A stretch of DNA of 64,000 bases from Bacteroidota bacterium (GTDB lineage: Bacteria > Bacteroidota > Bacteroidia > Chitinophagales > Chitinophagaceae), in contig JABDAZ010000002.1 in assembly GCA_013288945.1 (NCBI GenBank), positions 85,182-149,181 of the forward strand, written 5' to 3'. The position numbers and the translations under genes were made by a program. The first letter of the stretch is position 1, and every line of letters begins with the position of its first letter. Shown here one piece after another: positions 54,349 through 63,602 of the stretch. The notes beneath the pieces were generated by a model. That model searched no databases and was not told the DNA's origin. It was given only the letters and a program-made list of their open reading frames with translations.

Positions 54349-54966
54349 TTATCTTTCAATCCTTTTCAACCCAATATCAAAGTTGAAATTTTTATGTGAA
54401 ATACCAATAGTGTCGGGCATTCCGTTTTTATAATTTTGCATAATTGCTTCCACAACAACTTTACTTTTTGATGCACGTTCCATTTCTATTAATTGTTCAC
54501 ACAAAAAATCCGTGATGTAATAATAATAACCTTTTGTTTGCGGAAAGGCAATGTACATCTGAGTTTTATCTGTTAATGTGTATGTTTTTTTATTTTGCAA
54601 ATGCTGCATTAATACCAGTTCAAAATCTTTTCGTAAAGTTTTTATCACTGGCTTTTTGTCCATTTGTTTTATGATACTGTACACTTTAAAATTTCCTTCT
54701 TTAGAAAATTCAAAATCAAAAAAAGTAAAACCTGTTTCGCTGCTAAAAACCATGCGCGTACTGCTGTCCGGCATTTTTTTGATGATTAATAAACCGCTTA
54801 AATGTTTTCCCGCTACGTCGATATGTGCGTTGTACAATGCAGATGAAAATGATGGTACAAATTTTTGTAAACAACTTATGTCAGTGGAATTTTTTTGCAA
54901 TCCTTTATATAAAGAAGTGCATGACAAAAAAATAAACAGGCAACTAATGAATAGCAAATAACGCAT
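54349..54966 (-). CDS. Lipoprotein of the pigment cluster
   Basis: 205 residues from the ATG at 54966. MRYLLFISCLFIFLSC gives a lipobox with Cys16, so it is lipid-anchored. The mature part is beta-rich (GKHLSGLLIIKKMPDSSTRM, FTFFDFEFSKEGNFKVY) and resembles a LolB-like or DUF4292-type shell. It overlaps the end of the lolA-like gene by 23 bp. Such lipoproteins accompany flexirubin clusters and may help move pigment to the outer membrane (inference). Confidence 0.78.
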   Translation of the reverse strand: MRYLLFISCLFIFLSCTSLYKGLQKNSTDISCLQKFVPSFSSALYNAHIDVAGKHLSGLLIIKKMPDSSTRMVFSSETGFTFFDFEFSKEGNFKVYSIIKQMDKKPVIKTLRKDFELVLMQHLQNKKTYTLTDKTQMYIAFPQTKGYYYYITDFLCEQLIEMERASKSKVVVEAIMQNYKNGMPDTIGISHKNFNFDIGLKRIER

Positions 54967-55579
54967 CAGCAATTGGTGTATTCAATTCTTTATTAATAAA
55001 ATTTATAACCGTATTATCGCCAGACAATTCGCGCATGTCAATTTTAATAACGGAATAATCTTTTTTATCAACGACAATGTTTATCGTTTTAAAATATGCT
55101 TTTAAATTTTTTGCAGTTGGTGTTAATTCAACTAAAAATGTTTTTTCATTGTCAAAAACTTTATATGAAAAATCTGTGTTGCTCAAAGCGGTTCCCTGCA
55201 CGCAATCCACAGTTATTTTATTAATCTGCTGAAAAAGTTTATTAGAAGTTGTAGATACTTTATTTTCTTTCTGGCCATCTTTTATAAAAACATTGTTCTT
55301 ATTAATAATCATTAAATATTGAAATGGCTGCACATATTCCATGCGCACAAGGTTATCTTTTTTAAACCAGAATTTTCCTTTAGAAATAATTTTTTCAGAG
55401 AGCATCGACAAATTTTTTTCCTGCACAAAATCACTTTTTATGGAAGTTGTTTTTTGCGAAGCAAGTGAAAACTGTTCTTTAAATTTCGAAAAATCTGTTA
55501 ATGGCGAATAGCCTGTATACTGCGCCTGCACTGCAACACAACAGATTGAAAGCATTAATAAAAAAAATTGTTTACGCAT
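54944..55579 (-). CDS. LolA-like carrier protein of the pigment cluster
   Basis: 211 residues with a signal peptide (to about VQAQ). LolA-type strands are clear: SIKSDFVQEKNLSMLSEKI, SKGKFWFKKDNLVRMEYVQP and LVELTPTAKNLKAYFKTI. It overlaps its neighbours on both sides (8 and 23 bp), which ties it to the cluster. LolA homologues are typical members of flexirubin/aryl-polyene clusters, presumably carrying the pigment lipid across the periplasm. Confidence 0.87.
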   Translation of the reverse strand: MRKQFFLLMLSICCVAVQAQYTGYSPLTDFSKFKEQFSLASQKTTSIKSDFVQEKNLSMLSEKIISKGKFWFKKDNLVRMEYVQPFQYLMIINKNNVFIKDGQKENKVSTTSNKLFQQINKITVDCVQGTALSNTDFSYKVFDNEKTFLVELTPTAKNLKAYFKTINIVVDKKDYSVIKIDMRELSGDNTVINFINKELNTPIADALFAIH

Positions 55580-56345
55580 AAGGTTTCAAGTTAAGCATTT
55601 TATCGAGGCGCGTTATTTCGTAGCCATTTGTTTTAACATATTTTATAAATTTCGGTAAAATTGACAACGTTGTTTTGCTTGTATCGTGAAATAAAATAAT
55701 TGCGCCGGGTTTTATTTTGCTTGTAATTTTTTTTAATAATTTTTCTTCATCATTAATAACAGTATCCATCGAACGAATGTTCCAACCTATCGGAATATAA
55801 TTTCCTTTAATGATTGCATTTTTCAAATTCGGATTGGTAACTCCATATGGCGGCCGAAATAATTTTGGTGTTAATCCAATTGTTTCTTTAGTTATTTCAT
55901 TCATAAATGCCATATCACCCAGCATTTTTTTTGATGAAAATAAATCGAACCAAAAGTGATGAGAATAGCTGTGGTTGCCGATTACATGGCCTTCATTATT
56001 TATTTGATGTAAAATTTTTTCATTGCCGGAAATGTTTTTTCCGATACAAAAAAATGTAGCTTTTATATTTTCATTTTTTAAAACCTGTAAGATTTCGGGC
56101 GTAAAATTTATTGCAGGACCATCATCAAAACTTATTGCAATTTGTTTTTTATTTGTTTGCGCTGAACAAATTGTTTTAATGTAAAAATTAGATTGGATAA
56201 AATAACTGCCGTAAAAAAGAATAAATGAATAGATTAATAAAATAATGAAATATGCAAATGTTGGAACAGGATAAAAATGATTTAGTATTAGCAGCATTAA
56301 TAATAACGCAGCAACAAAAATATTTGTATTTCTGAAATTCAGCAT
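55572..56345 (-). CDS. Polysaccharide deacetylase-family protein (membrane-anchored)
   Basis: 257 residues. Two N-terminal hydrophobic helices (about 8-50) precede a NodB domain with all main motifs: ISFDDGPAINFTP (catalytic and metal Asp), GNHSYSHH (metal His pair), RPPYGVTN and the C-terminal LFHDT. The cluster context suggests deacylation of an intermediate or of the lipid carrier rather than polysaccharide. It overlaps the chain-length factor gene by 7 bp (ATGCTGA). Confidence 0.88.
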   Translation of the reverse strand: MLNFRNTNIFVAALLLMLLILNHFYPVPTFAYFIILLIYSFILFYGSYFIQSNFYIKTICSAQTNKKQIAISFDDGPAINFTPEILQVLKNENIKATFFCIGKNISGNEKILHQINNEGHVIGNHSYSHHFWFDLFSSKKMLGDMAFMNEITKETIGLTPKLFRPPYGVTNPNLKNAIIKGNYIPIGWNIRSMDTVINDEEKLLKKITSKIKPGAIILFHDTSKTTLSILPKFIKYVKTNGYEITRLDKMLNLKPYA

Positions 56346-57403
56346 GCAGAAATTAAAAATAATGAATGATGGATATTCTGATAATGATTGTAGATTAATA
56401 TTTTTTTCAGTTTGTTGTCAACAGAAATTTTCCCTGCAATTGATGGAACTGTTTTTGTTTTAATAATATTTGCAGCGAGCCACAGCGCAAATCCAGTCGC
56501 AGTGGGATATTCGCCGCACAAGTGTTTAAAATTTATTAATGGTTTATTTTTAAACAAGGTTTCATTTATTTCTTCATAAATTTTATCGCCATTAATATCT
56601 CCATTTTTTCCTGTGATTAATAAATCAATTTCATCAATAGAAGTTGAACGATAATTTAAAAAATCACTAATCTGATTTTCAATCTCATTTATATTTTTTG
56701 GTTTATAAAAAGTTGTCAATGCATCAAGCTGCGCATAATTATTTTCTGATTGTTCAGATGATAATAAAAAAAATGATGCGCCTTCACCTGCAATTGTTCC
56801 TTTGGTATTTGAAGAAAACAAAGCAAAATTTGACGATGGAATTTGTTTGTACAAACCCATTCTATTAATAATTGTGTGGCTGGTATTTGTAATTTCATCA
56901 ACGCTTCCAACTAATATATTTTTTGCTTCATTTTCACTAAGCAACATCATTGCATCAAGCAAGGCACTTTCAAAAGAAAAGCCGCGGTGAACAAAAGTAT
57001 TATTGTAATTATGGCAATGCAACATTAACGCAACCTGCGCCCCGACTGTGTTGTGCGTTGATTGTATAAACGCAGTTGGCGTAAGCATTTCTTCTTTTTG
57101 CTCAACCAACTTCGTTAAAAAAATACCGGTATCTTCCAAACATCCATAAGCAGTTCCGGTAATAATTGCATCCGGCATTTCAACGTTGGCTTCCTGCAAA
57201 CATTCAGTTGCTGCAGCCACGCCCATTTTAATAATGCGGCTCATTCGCCGTATCATTTTTGCATCGATAAAATTTTTATAATCCGGTTCAATGCAACTTA
57301 AACGGTTTGTAAAATATTCAACAGGTTCATTCAAGAACGGAACGTGCCCGAAAGTTTTTTGTGGTGAAATATTTCCTGTGGCACGTATAAACATCTCCAT
57401 CAT
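56339..57403 (-). CDS. Ketosynthase chain-length factor
   Basis: 354 residues with a ketosynthase fold (AIITGTAYGCLEDTGIFLTK, IAGEGASFFLLSS). The active-site cysteine is absent: the nucleophile region reads FIQSTHNTVGAQVAL. This is the pattern of a catalytically inactive chain-length factor that pairs with an active KS. The ATG at 57403 (MMEMFIRATGN) overlaps the upstream KS stop codon as TAATG, giving translational coupling; the longer frame to 57433 is rejected. Confidence 0.88.
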   Translation of the reverse strand: MMEMFIRATGNISPQKTFGHVPFLNEPVEYFTNRLSCIEPDYKNFIDAKMIRRMSRIIKMGVAAATECLQEANVEMPDAIITGTAYGCLEDTGIFLTKLVEQKEEMLTPTAFIQSTHNTVGAQVALMLHCHNYNNTFVHRGFSFESALLDAMMLLSENEAKNILVGSVDEITNTSHTIINRMGLYKQIPSSNFALFSSNTKGTIAGEGASFFLLSSEQSENNYAQLDALTTFYKPKNINEIENQISDFLNYRSTSIDEIDLLITGKNGDINGDKIYEEINETLFKNKPLINFKHLCGEYPTATGFALWLAANIIKTKTVPSIAGKISVDNKLKKILIYNHYQNIHHSLFLISAC

Positions 57404-58602
57404 TATTGTTTTGAAAAAATTAATGATGAACAATTTCCACCAAACCCAAATGAGTTTGATAATACGTTGTTTACTTTTTGATTTTGTAAAAATTTTATTT
57501 CCGGAACGAATGGCAATTCTTTCATCGGTGTTTGCAAACGCAGGTTTGGATAAATAATTCCGTGCTTAATTGATAATACGGAAAACGCTGCTTCAATTCC
57601 GCCGCATGCGCCTAAAGTGTGGCCGGTAAAGGATTTGGTGGAACTCATCTTTGGATATTTTCCTTCAAATAATCTTGCAATGGCTGTTCCTTCGGCAATA
57701 TCATTATTCTGCGTTCCTGTTCCATGCAAGTTTATATAATCAATATCATTTGGTTGCAAACCACTTTTTTTCAAAGCATTTTGCATCGCTAAAAATGATC
57801 CTGTTCCATCTGGCGATGATGCTGTTTGATGATATGCATCGTTTGCATTTGCATATCCGCTTAATCGGCAATACATTTCTTTTTTCAATGAATGTGCAAC
57901 GCGTTCTGAAACCAACACAACATAACCAGCGCCTTCACCGAGGTTTAAGCCTTTTCTATTTTCATCAAATGGTTTGCAATATTGCTGATCCAAAATCATT
58001 AATGTATTAAAACCGTTAAGTGTAAATTTCGTTAGTGCATCAACGCCGCCGGCAACAACAACATCAAGCATATTATGCTTTATCATTCTTGCGGCAAAAA
58101 AAATTGCATTGGCAGAAGATGAACACGCAGTACTAATTGTACTTACATAATTTTTTATTCCAAGTTTATCAGCAGTTATTTCTGTAACACTTCCGCATTC
58201 ATGATTAATAACATTTCTCAGTTTTCCTTTTTTATTATCAGCTAAAAAATCAGCAAAAAAATTTTCGCTTTTATCCATTCCACCAACAGAGTTTGCTGAT
58301 ATAAAACCGGTGCGCAGCGAGGAAAAATTTTCAATGCCTGCATCATTAATAGCTTCCTGCGCAGCGATGGTGCTTAATAATGCAGTGCGCGAAATGTTGT
58401 TTGATAAACCTGATAATGTTGCAAGGTTTTCGTTATTCAACTTTACTTCAGCAACAGGAAGTTTGTTGCGGTAAAATGTATCGAGATAAGTTATTTCATT
58501 CATGCCTGCATGCTCAGAAGCAAGCGCAGCAAGGTTTTCAGCGGTATTGTTGCCAATAGCCGAAATAATACCAACGCCGGCAACATATACTTCTGCATTC
58601 AT
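57403..58602 (-). CDS. 3-oxoacyl-ACP synthase (FabF-like KS), pigment cluster
   Basis: A 399-residue active ketosynthase. Catalytic Cys160 is in STACSSSANA, the histidines are in NLHGTGTQNND and FTGHTLGACGG, and NSFGFGGNCSSLIF closes the domain. It should extend the aryl-polyene chain on the neighbouring ACP with the adjacent chain-length factor. It follows the ACP gene by 3 bp. Confidence 0.94.
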   Translation of the reverse strand: MNAEVYVAGVGIISAIGNNTAENLAALASEHAGMNEITYLDTFYRNKLPVAEVKLNNENLATLSGLSNNISRTALLSTIAAQEAINDAGIENFSSLRTGFISANSVGGMDKSENFFADFLADNKKGKLRNVINHECGSVTEITADKLGIKNYVSTISTACSSSANAIFFAARMIKHNMLDVVVAGGVDALTKFTLNGFNTLMILDQQYCKPFDENRKGLNLGEGAGYVVLVSERVAHSLKKEMYCRLSGYANANDAYHQTASSPDGTGSFLAMQNALKKSGLQPNDIDYINLHGTGTQNNDIAEGTAIARLFEGKYPKMSSTKSFTGHTLGACGGIEAAFSVLSIKHGIIYPNLRLQTPMKELPFVPEIKFLQNQKVNNVLSNSFGFGGNCSSLIFSKQ

Positions 58603-58605
58603 TTT

Positions 58606-58869
58606 TTATACATTCTTTGGCTGGTGCGCGGTAATGTATTCAGCCATTGTTTTTACGGTGCGAAAAACTTTCGGGCCATCATCTGCACTTTCCAATTTTA
58701 TTTTATAATGCTGTTGCAGCAAAACAATTAACTCTAAAGCATCAATAGAATCCAATCCCAAACCTTCCACAAAAAGCGGTTCATCATCGCCAATGTCTTC
58801 TGGTTTTATATCCTGCAAATTCAGTTGGTCAACAATTTGTTTTTTTAAATCTGCTATTAATTTATCCAT
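58606..58869 (-). CDS. Acyl carrier protein, pigment cluster
   Basis: 87 residues. The phosphopantetheine site is Ser41 in GLGLDSIDALELIVLLQ. Helix pattern and acidic character are normal; the N-terminus is slightly longer than that of primary-metabolism ACP. It overlaps the upstream KS-like gene by 8 bp and is 3 bp from the KS gene, so it is dedicated to this cluster. Confidence 0.94.
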   Translation of the reverse strand: MDKLIADLKKQIVDQLNLQDIKPEDIGDDEPLFVEGLGLDSIDALELIVLLQQHYKIKLESADDGPKVFRTVKTMAEYITAHQPKNV

Positions 58870-59485
58870 TGTGTTGCTGATAAATGTTATTAATATTTTC
58901 CGTTGTAAAATCTGTTGCGTTTGGATTGCTGTTTTTTTCTATCAAAAAAAGTGCTGCTTTATAATTTTCGCCAATCACATCAACCCAACCGCAAATACAT
59001 GTCTGCAATATATTATTAATGACAAGATTGCTCACATATTGTTTAATAAAATTAGCATCGAATTGTTCAAACACAAAAAAAGCATTTTCTCCTTTAAAAT
59101 TATTTTTTATACAAATTTCCCCAATTACAATATTTGGAAGTGTGTAAACAAATAATGACGGGCTGGGAAAATCTTTTACTGTTTCAAGATACTTCAAATC
59201 CGCATCCAGGCTGGAATTGGCGTTTGATAAAACAATTCCAACATCATCTGGTTTGTAATTTTCTTTAATAAAATTTTCTTTCAATAAATTTTCTGCAGCA
59301 AGCCAGCCAAGCTTGCTAAGGTTATCCATTTTATAAAACTTTGGATATTTTATTTCAAGATTGTCATAAGCTGCAAGTAAAAATTCCGGCAAATTTGCAT
59401 GCTTGTTTTCAAATACTTTTTTATTGTTTTTGTAAACAACATGGTCGTTAATAACGCAACTGGAAGTGATATAGATATTCGGCAA
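58862..59485 (-). CDS. Short ketosynthase-like protein without catalytic cysteine
   Basis: 207 residues resembling the N-terminal half of a ketosynthase: MPNIYITSSCVINDHVV, KPDDVGIVLSNANSSLDADL, and FVYTLPNIVIGEICIKNN. The TLPN stretch stands where an active KS has its Cys, so no condensing activity is expected. The C-terminal thiolase half is missing. Proteins like this are found beside the ACP in flexirubin-type clusters and may be structural partners. It is not a frameshift product: both ends overlap or abut neighbours cleanly. Confidence 0.7.
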   Translation of the reverse strand: MPNIYITSSCVINDHVVYKNNKKVFENKHANLPEFLLAAYDNLEIKYPKFYKMDNLSKLGWLAAENLLKENFIKENYKPDDVGIVLSNANSSLDADLKYLETVKDFPSPSLFVYTLPNIVIGEICIKNNFKGENAFFVFEQFDANFIKQYVSNLVINNILQTCICGWVDVIGENYKAALFLIEKNSNPNATDFTTENINNIYQQHNG

Positions 59486-59504
59486 AATTTTTTATAAAAA
59501 ATTA

Positions 59505-60761
59505 TTAACTGGTAACTTTTGTTTTCTTCAAACTGTCGCGGTACTCAATCATCGACGACAATTTGTACAATGCATTGTGATGAAATTTCACATAAGGATT
59601 ATTTAAATCCCAAACATAACCTGCAAGCACGGAACAAATCTGGCTCTTAATAAATGCATCCTGATCTTCTGCAAAGAAAATCGTATCAAGCGTTCCATCA
59701 TACCAATTGGTAACGTAAGAACGAAAAGTATTAACGCCCTGCATCATCGGTTCTGTATAATCTTTCACCCAATCAACATCTTCGCCTTTTAATTTTTTAA
59801 CAACAAGATTTCCTGCCATCTGGCTGGAAACCGTTGCCAGCGTAACTCCTGAAGAAAAAACCGGATCAAGAAATTCAGTAACATTTCCTGTTAATACAAA
59901 TCCATCTCCATAAAATTTTTCAGTTGTGCTCGACCATGATTGTAAAACTTTTGTTTCAAAAACAAACTCAACATCTTTAAAGCGTTCGCTTAAATATGGT
60001 TCATCGGCTATTAATGCGCGCAATTGTTCATCAAGCGTTCCTTTATATTGATCAAAAAATTCGGGATTGCCAACAAAACCAAGAGAAGTAATTCCGTTTG
60101 AAAAAGGAATAATCCAAACCCAAACACCTTTTTTATGAACCACAATTGTAATACGGTTTGGTTCATCAGACATCGCGCGGTTTACATCAACTGTGTGTGT
60201 AAAAATTGCTTTGCGCGGCGGAAGGTTTGAAGGTTTATCCATATTAAACAACTTCGGAATCACGCGCCCATAACCACTTCCATCAATAATAAAACGCGCT
60301 TCAATTTGTGATTTATTTCCATTAATATCTTCAACAGTTGTTACAGAATCTGATCCATTAAATTCGATTGCAGTCACTGAAGTTTCATAATGAACAGGCA
60401 CACCCATTTTTTCAACTGTGTCGGCTAATGTTTTATCAAACTCTCCGCGAGGCACTTGCCATGTCCAGTTCCATCCAGGTGTAAATTGATCAGCAAAAAA
60501 GTAATCACAAATTTTTCCATTCTTCACGAACTTGGCGCCAAACTTTTCCTGGAAACCTTTTGCCTTCACAGCATCAAGAAAACCCGCTTCAGTCAAGGCT
60601 TCCATGCAACGTGGCAATAAACTTTCGCCAATAACAAAGCGCGGAAATTTTTGTTTCTCCACAATTTTAACTTTGTATCCCGCTTTATTAACGATAGAAG
60701 CAGCAACAGTTCCCGCAGGCCCGGCGCCGATAACCAGTACGTCTACTTTTTCTGTGTTCAT
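59505..60761 (-). CDS. FAD-dependent oxidoreductase, flavin-dependent-halogenase-like
   Basis: 418 residues. The FAD motif is VLVIGAGPAGTVAA (GAGPAG at 12-17). FPRFVIGESLLPRCMEAL follows, and DGFVLTGNVTEFLDPVFSSG is the second FAD region. The WxWxIP signature of flavin-dependent halogenases is matched (VWVWIIPF, near residue 210). The halogenase catalytic lysine cannot be confirmed by eye, so a monooxygenase or saturase role is equally possible. It probably modifies the aryl head or polyene. A heptamer repeat lies upstream. Confidence 0.85.
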   Translation of the reverse strand: MNTEKVDVLVIGAGPAGTVAASIVNKAGYKVKIVEKQKFPRFVIGESLLPRCMEALTEAGFLDAVKAKGFQEKFGAKFVKNGKICDYFFADQFTPGWNWTWQVPRGEFDKTLADTVEKMGVPVHYETSVTAIEFNGSDSVTTVEDINGNKSQIEARFIIDGSGYGRVIPKLFNMDKPSNLPPRKAIFTHTVDVNRAMSDEPNRITIVVHKKGVWVWIIPFSNGITSLGFVGNPEFFDQYKGTLDEQLRALIADEPYLSERFKDVEFVFETKVLQSWSSTTEKFYGDGFVLTGNVTEFLDPVFSSGVTLATVSSQMAGNLVVKKLKGEDVDWVKDYTEPMMQGVNTFRSYVTNWYDGTLDTIFFAEDQDAFIKSQICSVLAGYVWDLNNPYVKFHHNALYKLSSMIEYRDSLKKTKVTS

Positions 60762-60793
60762 GTTATTAATCTTAAATACTTGAAAAATTTTTC

Positions 60794-60863
60794 GTCAATG
60801 GTGAATGGTTAATGGTGAATAATGAATAATAATAAATTGACCATTCACCATTGACCATTCACC
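60794..60863. repeat. Heptamer-phased inverted repeat (word GTGAATG)
   Basis: The left arm has GTCAATG, GTGAATG, GTTAATG, GTGAATA, ATGAATA; the right arm on the minus strand has GTGAATG, GTCAATG, GTGAATG, GTCAATT. The methyltransferase stop codon and its last residues (VNGQW) are encoded in the right arm. Confidence 0.85.
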
Positions 60864-61924
60864 TTTCTGCATTTCAACAAAGTCTGGCTCAAGCCAATAT
60901 TATCTTTTTGTTCCACAATTTCAAATCCTGCTTTTGTTATACAAGGTAAAAAAGTTTCGGCACTATACATTTGGCTGTTGCCATTTGCAAGCGCAGTAAA
61001 ATAGATGGATGTTTGATGCAAACAAAAAGCCGCGATTTCAAATTTCTGCCGATCCCAAAATGGTTCAAGAATAAAAACAAAACCATTTTCATCCAGCGCA
61101 TCATAACATCTTTTTAATATCGAAACAATTTCATCTTCAGAAAAACAATCCAAAAACTGGCTCATCCAAATCGCATCGTGCCCTTTTGGAAAACTTTGTT
61201 TTTCATCCAAAACATTTACTGTTTTAAATGATATACGATCACTCAATCCCAATTGTTCAACTCTTTCTTTCGCCACTTTTAATGGGCCAGGCAAATCCAT
61301 AATTGTTATATGAACATCCGGATTATATTTTGCAGAAGCAATTGCCCATTTTCCCGTGTTGCCGCCAATCTCCAGCAAATTTTTAATATTGTTTTTATAC
61401 ACATGCGGAAGCACTTTCGGAAATGCATCGTCAGAAAAATAATGATCAAAATTGAACCAGCTTTTCTGAATATTTTCCGGCAGTTGCGAAACGCCTTCAT
61501 AAATCGTTGGCCAGTTTCCGAGTTCTTTCATGCCCGCAGCTTTGCCGGTTTCAATACTTTCTTCCAAATGAAACAAACCTTTATAACAAACATCATTTAC
61601 AAAATCCATATTCACAATCGTTAATGGATCATGCAAAATAAAATGCCCCGTTTTTGTAATCGTGTATTTATGATTATTAATAATCACCAAACCCATGCTC
61701 AGCCCAGATTCCAACAACACACGAACACCATAAACCGACAACTTTTTTTGCGCTGCAATTTCTTCAAGCGTTAATCCTTCATCGCCGCTGTCTTCAATAA
61801 TTTCTAAAATACCAAAGTTGCGCAACGCTTTCGCCACTTGAAAAATTACTGGCCCAAATGCAATCCATTGCGCCGTTTCCTTCGCTTCTAACGCCTTTGT
61901 TTTATCTGTCGAAAAAAAATTCAT
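60845..61924 (-). CDS. SAM-dependent O-methyltransferase-like protein, pigment cluster
   Basis: 359 residues. An N-terminal winged-helix dimerisation domain (residues about 15-110, with LTLEEIAAQKKLSVYGVRVL) precedes a class I SAM domain (LLEIGGNTGKWAIASAKYNP, ITIMDLPGP, ISFKTVNVLDEKQSFP). The layout is that of plant-type/actinobacterial aryl O-methyltransferases. In this cluster it could methylate the aryl head group. The final residues VNGQW are encoded by the flanking heptamer repeat and are probably not ancestral. Confidence 0.87.
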   Translation of the reverse strand: MNFFSTDKTKALEAKETAQWIAFGPVIFQVAKALRNFGILEIIEDSGDEGLTLEEIAAQKKLSVYGVRVLLESGLSMGLVIINNHKYTITKTGHFILHDPLTIVNMDFVNDVCYKGLFHLEESIETGKAAGMKELGNWPTIYEGVSQLPENIQKSWFNFDHYFSDDAFPKVLPHVYKNNIKNLLEIGGNTGKWAIASAKYNPDVHITIMDLPGPLKVAKERVEQLGLSDRISFKTVNVLDEKQSFPKGHDAIWMSQFLDCFSEDEIVSILKRCYDALDENGFVFILEPFWDRQKFEIAAFCLHQTSIYFTALANGNSQMYSAETFLPCITKAGFEIVEQKDNIGLSQTLLKCRKVNGQW

Positions 61925-61955
61925 GCAATAAATTCTTTAAAATGAAAACGCTTTT

Positions 61956-62025
61956 AAGTATGAACTATAAGCTATGAAGTATTATTTTTTAAATTTCATA
62001 CTTTATAGTTCATAAGTTATACTTT
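61956..62025. repeat. Gene-less heptamer hairpin matching the arms of S23 element A
   Basis: The left arm AAGTATGAACTATAAGC then TATGAAGTATTA is within two bases of the right arm of S23 element A (7731-7760) over 29 positions. The opposite arm on the minus strand begins AAAGTATAACTTATGAACT. The KS stop codon (62017-62019) lies in it. Confidence 0.85.
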
Positions 62026-63156
62026 GGTAAAAATCAACGCCGCGTTGCAACCACCAAATCCCGATGCTGTTTTTAAAAAATTTTTTGAAATTTTCGGCTG
62101 TAAAATACTGCAAATATTTAATGATTTCGACACGCCGGATTTTGTAAAACCTTTCGTCGGCAAAACAATATTTTCCTTCAACGATTGCATGGAAACAATT
62201 GATTCTATTAATCCCGCAGCGCCCAATGTATGTCCGTAATTTCCTTTCAAACTATTAACAGGCACGGTTTCCATGCCAGCGAGTGAAATGGCTTTCGCTT
62301 CCATTTCATCATTATAAATTGTTGCTGTTCCATGCGCAGAAATAAAATCAATATCTGTTGAAGAAAGATTTGATTGTTTCAACGCTTTATTAATCGCCAG
62401 AAATAATTCTTCACCCGTTCGTGATGGACCTGAAATATGGTTTGCATCATTGCTTACAGAACCTGCAACTAATTTTATATTACCACTATATTTTTTATTG
62501 GAAGAAAGAATAACCGTTGCTGCAGCTTCGCCCAAAGTAATGCCATCACGATCTTCATCAAAAGGCTTGCACGGAGATTTACTAATCGCCATAAAAGATT
62601 GAAAACCCGAAAATATAAATTGTGTAATTACATCGCAACCGGCAACAATTGCATTTTCATATTCGCCAGATTGTATTAATCGCATTCCAGTCAAAAGCGC
62701 CAGCAGCCCTGAGATACACGCGTTTGATATTATTATCGGTTTATTAATGTGATGAAAATATTCAGCAATTAATTTTGCAGAATGGTGCAATGAAACTCTT
62801 TCTGTTAATGATTCAGAAAATTTTTCAGTTTCAATCAAACTGATATTTCCTTTGGTGGAAGAAATGATTAATACCGTTTTTTTATCGGCAATATTAATAT
62901 CTGTTTTTTTCAACGCTTCATTAATAGAAGCGATTATTAATGATTCAAATTTTGTGTAAGAAACTTTGTTATCATTATTTAAAAACAAATTTTCATTGGT
63001 AATAAGCGATGCGTAAAAAGGCGTTTTTGATAATGCATTATTATCATGTAAAGCAATCCCCGATTGGCCATTTATTAACTTCTTAAAATTTTCTGCAGTT
63101 GTAAAACCAAGCGGGGATATAATATTATCTGAAGCAATAAAAATCGGTTCCATCAT
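62017..63156 (-). CDS. Beta-ketoacyl synthase (KS), pigment cluster
   Basis: A 379-residue second active ketosynthase. Catalytic Cys147 is in ISNACISGLLAL, histidines in SAHGTATIYND and KGNYGHTLGAAG. It is more divergent than the FabF-like KS at 57403. The ATG at 63156 (MMEPIFIASD) overlaps the thioesterase stop as TAATG, so translation is coupled; the frame to 63180 is rejected. It could prime or elongate the chain. Confidence 0.92.
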   Translation of the reverse strand: MMEPIFIASDNIISPLGFTTAENFKKLINGQSGIALHDNNALSKTPFYASLITNENLFLNNDNKVSYTKFESLIIASINEALKKTDINIADKKTVLIISSTKGNISLIETEKFSESLTERVSLHHSAKLIAEYFHHINKPIIISNACISGLLALLTGMRLIQSGEYENAIVAGCDVITQFIFSGFQSFMAISKSPCKPFDEDRDGITLGEAAATVILSSNKKYSGNIKLVAGSVSNDANHISGPSRTGEELFLAINKALKQSNLSSTDIDFISAHGTATIYNDEMEAKAISLAGMETVPVNSLKGNYGHTLGAAGLIESIVSMQSLKENIVLPTKGFTKSGVSKSLNICSILQPKISKNFLKTASGFGGCNAALIFTKV

Positions 63157-63578
63157 TACAATACATGTTTCTTTTTCCAATGCTCAAAAAAAACAGGGTT
63201 CGTTAATTGCAAAACGGAATTTGTTTTATCTAAAAAAACCTGCACCGTAGAACCTGTTGCAACAAGTTCATTTGTTTCTGCATTAAACAAACGGTAACTG
63301 AATTTTAGTTTCGCAGCTTCGCAGGGATTATATTGCGTTTCAACAATCACACGTTCGCCGTAACGCACCGATCTTTTATAATCGCATTGAATTTGCACAA
63401 TCGGAACCACAAAACCTTCTTTATAAAAATCGAGATAACGAATGCCATACTTTTCTCCAAACGATTCCCTGCCATCTTCAAAATAACGGATATAATGGCC
63501 GTGCCACACAATTCCTAAAGGGTCTGCTTCATTAAACCGTACTAAAATTTCTGTTCGATCGTTTAATTTTTTATGCAT
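63156..63578 (-). CDS. Acyl-CoA/acyl-ACP thioesterase (4HBT hot-dog)
   Basis: 140 residues. The motif NEADPLGIVWHGHYIRYFED, with the catalytic Asp, matches YbgC/4-hydroxybenzoyl-CoA thioesterases. Members occur in flexirubin clusters and may release or edit chains. The KS gene starts within its stop codon, and it lies 24 bp after the partial gene at the window edge. Confidence 0.9.
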   Translation of the reverse strand: MHKKLNDRTEILVRFNEADPLGIVWHGHYIRYFEDGRESFGEKYGIRYLDFYKEGFVVPIVQIQCDYKRSVRYGERVIVETQYNPCEAAKLKFSYRLFNAETNELVATGSTVQVFLDKTNSVLQLTNPVFFEHWKKKHVL

Positions 63579-63602
63579 AATTGTTTTCAGAAAAACAACA
63601 AT

